The notes under the pieces were generated by a model, which saw only the letters and a program-made list of their open reading frames with translations, did no database searches and was not told the origin of the DNA. Both the position numbers and the translations under genes were made by a program. A stretch of DNA of 64,000 nt. Origin: an uncultured Bacteroidia bacterium (GTDB taxonomy: Bacteria > Bacteroidota > Bacteroidia > Bacteroidales > UBA932). The stretch spans positions 1 through 64,000 of the forward strand of contig CACZCQ010000004.1 in the NCBI GenBank assembly GCA_902779765.1, read 5' to 3'. Below are positions 9,038 to 21,015 of the stretch, piece after piece; positions within the stretch are counted from its first letter, which is position 1; each line of letters starts with the position of its first letter.

Positions 9038-9307
9038 TTATTCAGAAACTATCCCTGCCTCGATCCACTTGGCGGCAATCGCGGCTGCATCGGCGGCCGC
9101 ACGCTCTTCCTCCACCTCGTAATTGTCGGTGAGAAGCTTGGTAAGGTCCTCCACGGTGAAATCCTTCCCTTCGACATTCTCCCAAAGGAAAGCGGCAGTC
9201 GAATTCAGGGAAATCATCTTGTTGAAGTTGATCTGGGATATTCCCTCCCCTATGACGATAAATTCCTCGCCGAGGGGTCTGAGTACGAATCCATCAATTA
9301 TCTTCAT
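9038..9307 (-). CDS. PqqD-family protein (RiPP recognition element)
   Basis: 89 aa. The PqqD fold is recognised from a strand-rich N-terminus (MKIIDGFVLRPLGEEFIVI), the central SLNSTAAFLWENVEG segment, and a helical tail. Such domains bind leader peptides of ribosomally made, modified peptides and hand them to modifying enzymes. The start at 9307 overlaps the stop of the peptidase gene (ATGA), giving translational coupling, and fits the family N-terminus; longer upstream starts lie inside the peptidase gene. It lies between the Sec11-like peptidase and the ABC exporter. Confidence 0.85.
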   Translation of the reverse strand: MKIIDGFVLRPLGEEFIVIGEGISQINFNKMISLNSTAAFLWENVEGKDFTVEDLTKLLTDNYEVEEERAAADAAAIAAKWIEAGIVSE

Positions 9308-9753
9308 CGAATAACTCTTTTGTAAATTGCCAATATATATCTCCGGAAGGGTCTCAGCAAACGCCATGCCTTCCCTTTCCCGGGCTTGACGATCCGGCCT
9401 CCCGCTTTCCGGATCTCGGTCACCAGGCCGATAATGTCGGAATGACCGCAGTACTCCTTCCCATAGACGTTGCCGTCACCCATAAGGGTTATCGAGTCGC
9501 CTTCAACTGCAAAGACCCTGTGCATGATAAACCTGTCACCTATCTTTGCCAGGAGGATATCTCCGATTTCCGCCGGCCTGTCGAGCCTCGTAAGGACGAC
9601 CTCGTCCCTGCCGTTCCTTATGAACGGGAGCATGCTGTTGCCCTTGGGAGTGATCACCACCTCCCTGCCCTCCTTGAGCAAGTCATCGACAAGGGCGAAA
9701 TAGTTATCGTCCCCTATGGTCTTCCTGTCAGATGACTGCGGGGCGCTATACAT
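9304..9753 (-). CDS. S24/S26-fold peptidase, soluble Sec11/SipW-like
   Basis: 149 aa. The motif KGNSMLPFIRNGRD contains the presumed nucleophile Ser40. MHRV supplies His78 where Lys is found in classical LepB, and MGDGN supplies Asp93. That Ser-His-Asp pattern is the one seen in SipW/Sec11-type signal peptidases. Unlike those enzymes it lacks an N-terminal membrane anchor and ends in a basic amphipathic tail (RPFRRYILAIYKRVIR), so it may act on a cytoplasmic peptide or dock to the membrane or exporter. It overlaps the kinase gene by 8 bp and the PqqD gene by 4 bp. Leader-peptide cleavage is inferred from context. Confidence 0.82.
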   Translation of the reverse strand: MYSAPQSSDRKTIGDDNYFALVDDLLKEGREVVITPKGNSMLPFIRNGRDEVVLTRLDRPAEIGDILLAKIGDRFIMHRVFAVEGDSITLMGDGNVYGKEYCGHSDIIGLVTEIRKAGGRIVKPGKGKAWRLLRPFRRYILAIYKRVIR

Positions 9754-10630
9754 TCTTCAATACCTCGTTAGAACAAACAATGGCCGCTTCGTCATCCGGC
9801 AGGCAGTCCATGACATAGCAGGGAACGCTCTGGACGATGGAAGAGATGGTCGCGAACAAGCCGTCGCCGATGCTGCGTATAGCCCTGAGGCCGGAAGATG
9901 ACGAAGAAACCGATGCGAAGGACTCCGGAAGGTTCATCCTGTGGATCGCATCGTGGGGAGCACGGTTGATGCGCACGAATGCGCCAACCGGATAGTCTTC
10001 ATTGCGGTAACAGGGAGTCTTGCCGCTCCACGGGCTGCCATAGACGCGCGTTTCACCGTCGATGAACCGCACGATTGGATTATCGTCATTGAGGAGATGT
10101 GTTCCGGGAATATTCTTGAGCCAAAGGCTGCTGTGGGTGCTCTTTCCGGTGCCGCTCTTTCCAAGGAACAGGAAGCCGTGTCCGTCCTTGACGGTCACCG
10201 AAGCATGCATCTCAAGCGTGCCCATACCGGAGGTGCGGAATGCGTAAAGAAGCATCAGGGCATTGTTGATACAGAACCGCCTGGCCTTCTCCGCCTTCAG
10301 GCAAGCCTTGCTGAAATCCGAAGATACTTTCATCCAGCCACAGACCGGAACGTTGCCGAAAGGCGCCAGTTCAAAAACATACCCGTCCGGGATGGTGTAG
10401 ATATCAATCCTCTGCTCAAATTCCTCCGGAGTGGAGACATATAGCGGTTCCTTGCCGTCCACATCGAGATCCTGAACCAATTCGAGGGTGAATATCCTCT
10501 CCTCATCCCCTTCGAAAATGAAGGGAGCATAATTGTCAAGAGCAGACCACAAGGCCTCCTTCTCATCCATCCTGAGGGAGAAAATGTGTCCTGCAACCTT
10601 GAATGACCTTTCCTGCATCTGCGAATCCAT
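9746..10630 (-). CDS. HPr kinase/PEPCK-fold kinase, RiPP-cluster type
   Basis: 294 aa. A C-terminal nucleotide-binding fold has a P-loop GKSGTGKST (157-165), a metal-binding LLNDDNP (Asp182, Asp183) and a VYGSPWSGKT segment, as in HPr-kinase-like proteins that accompany PqqD and ABC genes in peptide clusters. In lasso-peptide systems related kinases phosphorylate the precursor. Automatic annotation often calls such proteins phosphoenolpyruvate carboxykinase, but length and motifs do not fit that enzyme. It is the first gene of the operon. A perfect TATATTTG box lies only 8 bp upstream of the ATG, so initiation may be near-leaderless, or at Met5 (10618). Confidence 0.85.
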   Translation of the reverse strand: MDSQMQERSFKVAGHIFSLRMDEKEALWSALDNYAPFIFEGDEERIFTLELVQDLDVDGKEPLYVSTPEEFEQRIDIYTIPDGYVFELAPFGNVPVCGWMKVSSDFSKACLKAEKARRFCINNALMLLYAFRTSGMGTLEMHASVTVKDGHGFLFLGKSGTGKSTHSSLWLKNIPGTHLLNDDNPIVRFIDGETRVYGSPWSGKTPCYRNEDYPVGAFVRINRAPHDAIHRMNLPESFASVSSSSSGLRAIRSIGDGLFATISSIVQSVPCYVMDCLPDDEAAIVCSNEVLKNV

Positions 10631-10638
10631 TTATTCTG

Positions 10639-10646
10639 CAAATATA
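10639..10646 (-). promoter_or_regulatory. -7 box TATATTTG for the kinase operon
   Basis: An exact match to the Bacteroidota -7 consensus TAnnTTTG read on the minus strand, ending 8 bp before the ATG at 10630. Confidence 0.6.
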
Positions 10647-10686
10647 TAAAAAAGTTGTACCTTTACCTTGGACTAATCCAGGACCC

Positions 10687-12213
10687 ATGAAAAAATACCT
10701 CTCCCTCATCATCGCCCTCACACTGTCCCTTACCCTCACGGCAAAGGACAACGAATGGTCCGTGCGCGAAAACCTTGACAAGGCGGAGGAGAGTCTCTCG
10801 AAGGATCCTGCCAAAGCGATCTATTACGGGGGGCAGGCCCTGACTGCAGCCACTGCCGCGCGCCAGCCGGAACTCGTAGCTGAAGCGCAGTATCTGATCG
10901 CCAACGCGTACATCAACATAGGCGACTACGTGACGAGTTATGAATATCTTGTCGAGGCGGAAAGGAACTGTCCTGAGTCTGACAGGAGGTTGAAGGGAGA
11001 CATCCTGCTAAGCATCAGCTATACCTACCAGAAGATCAAGGATTTCGACAGCGCGTTCAAGTATCTGGAGACCGCCCGAGGATTGTTCGTGGAGCTGGAT
11101 GATACGGTATCCATCGCACGGTGCGCCAACAACAAGGGCCTCATCTACATAGCCATCCCTGACAATGAAGAGGCCCGGAAGTGCTTCGAGGAATCCCTGA
11201 GACTTAACAGGTTGGTCGGAAACAGGACCGGCATAGCCCAGAACCTGAACAATATGTCCTTCATCGACGGTGATCCGATTACGACGATCGGCCAGCTCAA
11301 GGAAGCGATTGCTATCAACGAGTCCCTGGACAGGACCTGGGTCCTAGGAGAGAATTACAACAACCTGGGCTACCAGTACCGCAGGGCCGGGAACTCCGCC
11401 GCCGCACTGGATGCCTTGGCCAGGGCGAGGGCCTATGCCGATATGACCAACGCCAAGGAGTTGATAATGGACAACTTCCGGTACCGTTCCGAAGTATACG
11501 CCCAGAAGGGAGACTTCGCCCATGCATATTCCGACCTCAAAGCCCTCCTGGACAGGATAGAAAGCCAGGATATGACTGGCGGGCTCAAGAACATTGAGGT
11601 GAACCTGATGGAGAAGAACATCCAGGTCATACGCAAGGAGAAGGAGCAGAAGGAACGGGAATTCCGGATGAGAAGGAATATCGCTATAGCGGTCATTATC
11701 CTTCTTGCTGCCGTCTGTGCAGCCGTCGCATTGTCATACAGGATGTTCCGCAAAGCCAACAGGGCCCAGAAGGAGCTGATGCAGAAGGAATTGGACCTGA
11801 AGAAGAAGGAACTGGACAATTTCGCCATCTGGGTGAAGAGCCGCAACGAGATCCTGGCAGGGATACAGGAAAAGATCAAAGGGATCTACGGAATGGAGAC
11901 CTCGGAGGCAACCCTGCAGCTGAAGAAACTGAATTCCAACATCTCCCAGTTCAACAGGACGAATGACGAGGCGGAAAAGATGATTGACGACCTCAACTCT
12001 GGTTTCATCTCAAAGCTGTCCGAACTGTATCCGGACCTTTCCAAATCGGAACGCAGGCTCGCTTCCCTGCTGAAGATAGGGATGTCCTCCAAGGAGATTT
12101 CGCTGATAATGTCCATGGAACCCAAGTCAGTCGATATGGCCAGGTACCGCCTTCGCAAGAAACTGAACCTTTCTGCCAACGACAATCTCTGTGATTTCCT
12201 CGGAAAAATCTGA
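10687..12213 (+). CDS. TPR sensor-regulator with transmembrane segment and LuxR-type HTH
   Basis: 508 aa. A signal peptide (MKKYLSLIIALTLSLTLTAK) is followed by roughly six tetratricopeptide repeats (about 30-320), one transmembrane helix (about residues 340-360), a Lys/Glu-rich coiled coil and a C-terminal GerE-like helix-turn-helix (SKSERRLASLLKIGMSSKEI near 460). This layout belongs to membrane-spanning TPR regulators of Bacteroidota that sense through a periplasmic TPR domain and bind DNA inside. The ATG at 10687 begins the signal peptide; a longer frame from 10603 would overlap the divergent kinase gene. It lies immediately upstream of the SusC operon and is its likely regulator. Confidence 0.8.
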   Translation: MKKYLSLIIALTLSLTLTAKDNEWSVRENLDKAEESLSKDPAKAIYYGGQALTAATAARQPELVAEAQYLIANAYINIGDYVTSYEYLVEAERNCPESDRRLKGDILLSISYTYQKIKDFDSAFKYLETARGLFVELDDTVSIARCANNKGLIYIAIPDNEEARKCFEESLRLNRLVGNRTGIAQNLNNMSFIDGDPITTIGQLKEAIAINESLDRTWVLGENYNNLGYQYRRAGNSAAALDALARARAYADMTNAKELIMDNFRYRSEVYAQKGDFAHAYSDLKALLDRIESQDMTGGLKNIEVNLMEKNIQVIRKEKEQKEREFRMRRNIAIAVIILLAAVCAAVALSYRMFRKANRAQKELMQKELDLKKKELDNFAIWVKSRNEILAGIQEKIKGIYGMETSEATLQLKKLNSNISQFNRTNDEAEKMIDDLNSGFISKLSELYPDLSKSERRLASLLKIGMSSKEISLIMSMEPKSVDMARYRLRKKLNLSANDNLCDFLGKI

Positions 12214-12269
12214 TCCGTAGAGAAAGCATAATTATCAAGTTGTTGATTCTCAGCAACTGACATCAGTAA

Positions 12270-12312
12270 TTTGTAGAGATTAAAGTGTTCATACCCCCTC
12301 TTTTGTAGAGAT
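12270..12312 (+). promoter_or_regulatory. Direct repeats TTTGTAGAGAT, 32 bp apart; candidate operator
   Basis: Two identical 11-bp words start at 12270 and 12302, a spacing of three helical turns, and a partial copy GTAGAGA lies at 12217. They sit between the LuxR-type regulator gene and the SusC operon it probably controls. A tandem same-face site suits a dimeric helix-turn-helix protein, but binding is inferred. Confidence 0.5.
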
Positions 12313-12369
12313 GGGAGATATATCCTTTTCTTGGTGGCCCGGAACGTCGCTTATACCTTCGCCGTCGAA

Positions 12370-12386
12370 AGCCCGGCTGCCGGGCT
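12370..12386 (+). promoter_or_regulatory. Leader hairpin upstream of SusC
   Basis: A perfect 7-bp stem AGCCCGG/CCGGGCT with a 3-base loop lies 24 bp before the SusC ATG. It could affect translation or RNA stability. No T-run follows, so it is not a terminator. Confidence 0.4.
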
Positions 12387-12410
12387 GCCACTTAATTAAC
12401 GACGTAATTC

Positions 12411-15400
12411 ATGAAAAGGATTCTGTTAACCATCTTCCTGGCATTGGGAGCCATCCTTGCGCAAGCGCAGGACAAGATCAATGTCAAAGGACAAATCAAG
12501 GACGAGACAGGGGCCGGTGCACCCGGAGCCTACGTACTCGTCAAGGGCACGAGTCAAGGGACGAGCACTGACCTTGACGGTAACTACTCCATAGACGTGA
12601 CAAGAGGCGCCACGCTTGTCATCTCGCTGATCGGCTACAGGACGGTCGAGGCAGTCGCGGATTCGCAGACCCTGGACCTCACTCTGGTACCGGACGCCGA
12701 AATGCTGGAAGAAGTCGTAGCCATTGGATACGGAAGCCAGAAAAGGCAGGATGTATCCGGTGCGGTCGCTTCGGTCAGTTCCAGGAAACTTGAAAAGATC
12801 GCGACCGAAGATGCATCCACCGCTCTCCAGGGAATGGCTCCGGGTCTCTCGGTCAACTTCTCTTCCGGAGCTCCTGGAAGCGAACCTGTGATGATGGTCC
12901 GTGGAGTCACCTCCTGGGGATCGGACAACACTCCCCTTGTGATAATAGATGGTGTACCAGGCTCGATGTCGTACCTGAATCCGGAGGATATCAAGTCCAT
13001 TTCAGTGTTGAAAGACGCTGCCACACAGGCGATTTACGGAGCCAGGGCCGCAGCAGGGGTCATCCTGGTGGAGACAAAGCGCGGAGAGAGGGCTTTCGAG
13101 CCGAAGATCACGATGTCGGCATATTACGGAATCGACGACCTTCCCAAAAGGATGGAGATGTGCAATTCAGCCGAATTCGTCAAGGTGAGGCAGTGGGCCC
13201 TTGAAAATGCCGGAGAGCCTCAGGAAAGGTGGCCGGCCTATATCGCGGCCTACAAAGCGGACCCTTCCCGCTTCGCGGACACCGACTGGCAGAAGGAATA
13301 TTACCAAACTGGCGTATCACAGAAGTACGATGTCGGCTACGTGGCCGGCAACAGCAACATGAACGTTTCGTTCTCCGGTTATTATTCGAACATAAAGGGT
13401 ATCGCGGTGGCCACCGGTTCCGACAAATTCGGTTTCAGGCTCAACTCGGATGTGAGGCGCGGCCGCTGGCAGATCGGGGAATCCGTGAATTTCGGACACG
13501 AGGACATCATACCCGTCGAGAGCTCCGGCTTCGATACGATGTACCAGGTTACGAACATAGAGCCCCTGGTGTTCGTCTACGATGAAAGGAACGACGGCGG
13601 ATACGGCGGCGCGGTCGCCGGGATGGGCATGTCTGATGCGGGCAACCCCGTGGCATTCAACAGGCTGATCGACACCAGGCACCATTACGACGGACTCTCC
13701 GCCTCGGCATATATCTCATATTCCCCCGTCGAGGGCCTTGTATTCAAGTTCCAGGGCAGTGACAACCTCAATTTCTCACACACCAAGGCTTTCACCCCGA
13801 CCTACCAGATCGGTGCCTTGAAGCCCAACCCGGACGCATCCCTCAGCGAATCCAGAAGCATGAGCAACCGCTATCTGCTCGAACTCACGGCCAATTACGA
13901 CAGGACTTTCGGGGAAAGGCACAACGTGTCGGCCCTCCTGGGAGTCTCTCAGGAAGATTATATCTACAGTGACCTCAGCGGCTTTGCCAAGAAGTTCGAG
14001 AACAACCTTATGACGTATCTCGAACACGGGCAGAAGGATTTCGCCGTCGGTGGGGGCCGCAGCAGGTACGGACTTCGTTCAGCTTTCGGCCGTCTCGGAT
14101 ACAATTACGACAACCGATATATTGCAATGTTCTCAACCAGGTATGACGGTTCCTCCAGGTTCGCAGAAGGCAACAAGTGGGGTTTCTTCCCTTCCGTCTC
14201 CCTGGCCTGGAACATAGCGAAGGAGGATTTCTGGAGATCCCTTGCCGGAACGGTATCCACCTTCAAGCTGCGATTGAGTTACGGTGCCCTCGGCAACCAG
14301 GGGATCGGCAACTATCAGTACATACCCACTCTGACCTCGGCTACCAACAGCCTCAACTATCCTTTGGCGGGACTTGATGAAATCAGCCTCGGGTATGCGA
14401 TCACGAGCCTTCCCTCTCTCAACATCAAGTGGGAGTCGACATACACCTCCAATATCGGAGTGGACCTGGGATTCCTGGGCGGGAAGCTCCAGATGTCTGC
14501 GGACGCCTATCTCAAGGATACCCGTGACATGCTGTCCACCAAGGAGATAAGCAGCAGCACCGGTTTCTCGGCGATGCTCGTCAACGATGGAGAACTCAAG
14601 ACGCGTGGTTTCGAGTACCAGTTGGAATACCACGGGAACTCAGGCCGGGATTTCCAGTACGACCTGGACCTCAACCTTTCCCATTACAGGAGCAAGCTGG
14701 TGTCCATGTCCAATCCGGACTACCTGTATGAAAACGGTCCTGCCAGGACATACGTCGGCGCCGAGATCGGAGAATTCTGGGTATTCCAGACAGATGGACT
14801 GTTCAGGAGCCAGGAAGAAGTGGACATATTCAACAGGACCCACGGTCATGAGGATGAGACAGGGGCGTGGATCCCGCTTCAGCCTAGTGCCAGACCCGGC
14901 GACATACGCTTCGTGGACCAGAACGGAGACGGTCAGCTGGACAACGACGACAAAGTCATGGTCGGGACCGGCAATCCCAAACTCATCGTCGGATTCAACG
15001 CATACCTGAGGTACAAGTCCTTCGACCTGACGGCCCAGTTCTACGGCAACCTCGGAGCCAAGAGGTACAACTACACCAAGTACCAGCTCCAGAGGATGGA
15101 CCAGATTTTCAACTACGGCAAGGACGCCCTCGACTCCTGGAGACCGGACAACCCCGACACGGATATCCCGCGTGCGGTGATCGGAGACCCTAACGGGAAC
15201 AACAGGATTTCGGACAGGTTCGTGGAGAATGGAGACTACCTCAGGCTGAACAATCTCCAGATCGGATACAACCTGCCTGCCCGGGCCTGCAAAAAGATCG
15301 GTATTGACAACATGAGGATTTATGTAGGTGGCAGAAGGCTGTTCACACTCACACGCTACACCGGCTACGATGTTACCACGGGTGCCTCGAACGGCTCCAT

Positions 15401-15467
15401 GGGAGTTGACTACGGCGGATATCCCTTGTACCGGACCTATATGGCCGGAGTGAAATTCGGATTCTAA
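12411..15467 (+). CDS. SusC/RagA-family TonB-dependent outer-membrane transporter
   Basis: 1018 aa. After a signal peptide (cleavage near AQAQ) comes a carboxypeptidase-D-like regulatory domain (IKDETGAGAPGAYVLVKGTS), a plug domain with the SusC signature around residues 105-215 (LEEVVAIGYGSQKRQDVSG), and a 22-strand-type barrel to the C-terminus, which ends in Phe. It imports oligosaccharides or similar ligands with the SusD partner encoded 19 bp downstream. No N-terminal extension for anti-sigma signalling is present, which fits control by the upstream TPR-LuxR protein rather than an ECF sigma/anti-sigma pair. It is the first gene of a five-gene operon. Confidence 0.95.
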   Translation: MKRILLTIFLALGAILAQAQDKINVKGQIKDETGAGAPGAYVLVKGTSQGTSTDLDGNYSIDVTRGATLVISLIGYRTVEAVADSQTLDLTLVPDAEMLEEVVAIGYGSQKRQDVSGAVASVSSRKLEKIATEDASTALQGMAPGLSVNFSSGAPGSEPVMMVRGVTSWGSDNTPLVIIDGVPGSMSYLNPEDIKSISVLKDAATQAIYGARAAAGVILVETKRGERAFEPKITMSAYYGIDDLPKRMEMCNSAEFVKVRQWALENAGEPQERWPAYIAAYKADPSRFADTDWQKEYYQTGVSQKYDVGYVAGNSNMNVSFSGYYSNIKGIAVATGSDKFGFRLNSDVRRGRWQIGESVNFGHEDIIPVESSGFDTMYQVTNIEPLVFVYDERNDGGYGGAVAGMGMSDAGNPVAFNRLIDTRHHYDGLSASAYISYSPVEGLVFKFQGSDNLNFSHTKAFTPTYQIGALKPNPDASLSESRSMSNRYLLELTANYDRTFGERHNVSALLGVSQEDYIYSDLSGFAKKFENNLMTYLEHGQKDFAVGGGRSRYGLRSAFGRLGYNYDNRYIAMFSTRYDGSSRFAEGNKWGFFPSVSLAWNIAKEDFWRSLAGTVSTFKLRLSYGALGNQGIGNYQYIPTLTSATNSLNYPLAGLDEISLGYAITSLPSLNIKWESTYTSNIGVDLGFLGGKLQMSADAYLKDTRDMLSTKEISSSTGFSAMLVNDGELKTRGFEYQLEYHGNSGRDFQYDLDLNLSHYRSKLVSMSNPDYLYENGPARTYVGAEIGEFWVFQTDGLFRSQEEVDIFNRTHGHEDETGAWIPLQPSARPGDIRFVDQNGDGQLDNDDKVMVGTGNPKLIVGFNAYLRYKSFDLTAQFYGNLGAKRYNYTKYQLQRMDQIFNYGKDALDSWRPDNPDTDIPRAVIGDPNGNNRISDRFVENGDYLRLNNLQIGYNLPARACKKIGIDNMRIYVGGRRLFTLTRYTGYDVTTGASNGSMGVDYGGYPLYRTYMAGVKFGF

Positions 15468-15486
15468 TCACCTGATTTACAAAGAG

Positions 15487-17001
15487 ATGAAAACAATATA
15501 CAAAATAATGCTGCTGGCCGTTGCAATGACGGCCGCGTCCTGCAGCGGGTTCCTGGACGAGAAGAGCAACCCGAACTACCTGACCCCTGATTCATTCTGG
15601 CATTCCGAGGCTGACATAAACAAAGGTCTCACGGCTGCATATTCAGCCCTTCAGCCGGCCAGATACTGGGCTGCGACGGTCGACCGCTTCCTCGTCACTG
15701 ACAACATGAGGAGCGACGAAGTCGTGTACCGCCCCGATGTTGCCGAGTGGATCCAGATCGCTACTTTCACAAACGACCTTACCAATTACGTCACCGATGA
15801 CGAATGGAAGAACCTCTACAGCGGCATCAACTACTGCAACCAGTGCGTGTCGAACATTCCGGGCATCGAAGGCCTGGACCAGACCGTATTGAACAGGTCC
15901 CTGTCGGAAGCGAGATTCCTGAGGGCGTATTACTATTTCAGGCTGCTCCGCAATTTCGGTGAGAGGATTCCTCTGTTCACGAAGCAGATAGAGGGACTTG
16001 AGGAAGAGTACTTCCCCCCTCAGAGCGCACCCGGAGTCATCAAGGGATTCATCGAGCAGGAGCTTTCCGAAGTCCAGGAATATCTGCCAGAATCCTGGGA
16101 GGCCGCCAATGCAGGGAGAGCCACCAGATATGCAGCACAGGGGGTTCTGGCGCAGTATTACATGTTCACCAACCAGCTTCCAAAAGCGGAAGTGGAACTG
16201 AAGAAGATCATATCCTCCGGCAGGTTCGGTCTGCTCGAGAATTACGGCGACCTCTTCGACGGCCTGCACAAGAACTCCAGGGAATCCATTTTCGAAATCC
16301 AGTTCTGCGGCAACCGGGAAGGCGGCAAGAGGGAGCATAACCAGATGGCCGAGCATCTCTCGCCAGGAGACCTTGACGGCGGCTACGAAGAGGCATACCC
16401 TTCGAATTGGCTGTTCGAGACTTTGAAGAAGGACATAACCACCGATGGGAAATACAGCCCAAGGGTGTATGCGACCATCCTGTTCAACGACCCGGATACC
16501 AGGTACTTCCTCCTTCCGGAAGGTGCCGCCTGGACCGACTATCTGCCGGCGGAATCCATCTACTGGCACAAGTTCAACACCTGGGATCCTTCCCTGAGTT
16601 CCGACTGGTACTACAGCGCGTTCAATATCCCTGTCCTGCGTTATGCCGATGTCCTTCTGATGTACGCCGAGTGCCTTAACGATGCCGGCAACCAGGAGGA
16701 GGCCGTGAGATACATCAACATGGTCAGGCAAAGGGCGCACGTCCCCCCTCTGGAAGGCGGAATGAGCAAGGCACAGGTCCTCAGACATCTTCAGGATGTG
16801 GAGCGTCCCTGCGAACTTGCCTTCGAGGGAATCAGATGGTATGACCTGATCCGCTGGGGTATCGTCGCAGACGCCCTCAAGGAGCACGGTAAGCTGCACG
16901 TCGAGAACTTCATCCCTTCCAAGCACACACTTTATCCTATACCCCACAAGGAATTCCTGCTGAATCCCGAGTGGGAGCAAAACCCCAATTTCGCTAAATA
17001 G
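15487..17001 (+). CDS. SusD/RagB-family nutrient-binding lipoprotein
   Basis: 504 aa surface lipoprotein with a signal ending TAASC. The SusD fold is evident from the N-terminal FLDEKSNPNYLTPDSFW block, a helical TPR-like core (EARFLRAYYYFRLLRNFGERIPL) and the C-terminal RGH-like AFEGIRWYDLIRWG region. It caps the SusC barrel and binds the imported glycan. Its gene follows SusC by 19 bp and precedes the LysO fragments by 19 bp in the same operon. Confidence 0.95.
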   Translation: MKTIYKIMLLAVAMTAASCSGFLDEKSNPNYLTPDSFWHSEADINKGLTAAYSALQPARYWAATVDRFLVTDNMRSDEVVYRPDVAEWIQIATFTNDLTNYVTDDEWKNLYSGINYCNQCVSNIPGIEGLDQTVLNRSLSEARFLRAYYYFRLLRNFGERIPLFTKQIEGLEEEYFPPQSAPGVIKGFIEQELSEVQEYLPESWEAANAGRATRYAAQGVLAQYYMFTNQLPKAEVELKKIISSGRFGLLENYGDLFDGLHKNSRESIFEIQFCGNREGGKREHNQMAEHLSPGDLDGGYEEAYPSNWLFETLKKDITTDGKYSPRVYATILFNDPDTRYFLLPEGAAWTDYLPAESIYWHKFNTWDPSLSSDWYYSAFNIPVLRYADVLLMYAECLNDAGNQEEAVRYINMVRQRAHVPPLEGGMSKAQVLRHLQDVERPCELAFEGIRWYDLIRWGIVADALKEHGKLHVENFIPSKHTLYPIPHKEFLLNPEWEQNPNFAK

Positions 17002-17020
17002 TTGGTAATAGTTGGTCATA

Positions 17021-17291
17021 ATGTTAAGAGTCGCCATTGTCATGCTTTCGGGAGTCGCGGTGGGGATAGCGTTCCGCCGCAATCCGATAAGGTTCATATC
17101 AAAGGTCATAACCGTACTCATCTGGGTCCTGCTCTTCCTGCTTGGAGTGGAAGTAGGAGGTAATCCCCTGATCATGGGGAGCATGCATGACCTGGGTATG
17201 GAGGCGTTGATACTGACCCTGGCAGGATTGTCCGGGAGCATGGCGATGGCTTGGGGTTTATGGAGAATCGTCTCACGGGGAGACAGGAGCG

Positions 17292-17302
<11 letters not shown>
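17021..17302 (+). CDS. LysO-family lysine exporter, N-terminal component
   Basis: 93 aa, with about three transmembrane helices (MLRVAIVMLSGVAVGIAF; LIWVLLFLLGVEVG; LILTLAGLSGSMAMAWG). It corresponds to the N-terminal part of LysO/YbjE (DUF340) lysine exporters, which in Bacteroidota is often encoded separately from the rest. The ATG at 17021 is preferred over a TTG nine bases upstream. Its 3' end overlaps the next gene by 11 bp. It lies inside a SusCD/beta-galactosidase operon, an unexpected place for an amino-acid exporter. Confidence 0.8.
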
Positions 17303-20946
<3,644 letters not shown>

Positions 20947-20956
20947 TCCAAAAAAG

Positions 20957-20988
20957 TTTTTGAAATAGGTGGCGTTGTTGTAAATTTG
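20957..20988 (+). promoter_or_regulatory. Promoter of cation:proton antiporter
   Basis: A -33-like TTTTTG at 20957-20962 is followed after 18 bp by an exact -7 box TAAATTTG at 20981-20988, 27 bp before the ATG. Confidence 0.6.
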
Positions 20989-21015
20989 TAAGAAGCAAAC
21001 AGCAACTATGCACCT

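Larger units (their letters stand above)
12214..12410. other. Intergenic regulatory region before the SusC operon
   Basis: 197 bp with no gene. It holds an 8-bp stem-loop just after the regulator stop (12238-12258), paired direct repeats (12270-12312) and a GC hairpin in the SusC leader (12370-12386). No exact TAnnTTTG box is visible. Confidence 0.6.

Noticed and set aside
9746-10630. Phosphoenolpyruvate carboxykinase
   Set aside because: The protein is far too short and has an HPr-kinase-like P-loop layout; its neighbours are peptide-cluster genes.
12238-12258. Terminator after the TPR-LuxR gene
   Set aside because: The 8-bp stem-loop is not followed by a T-run.
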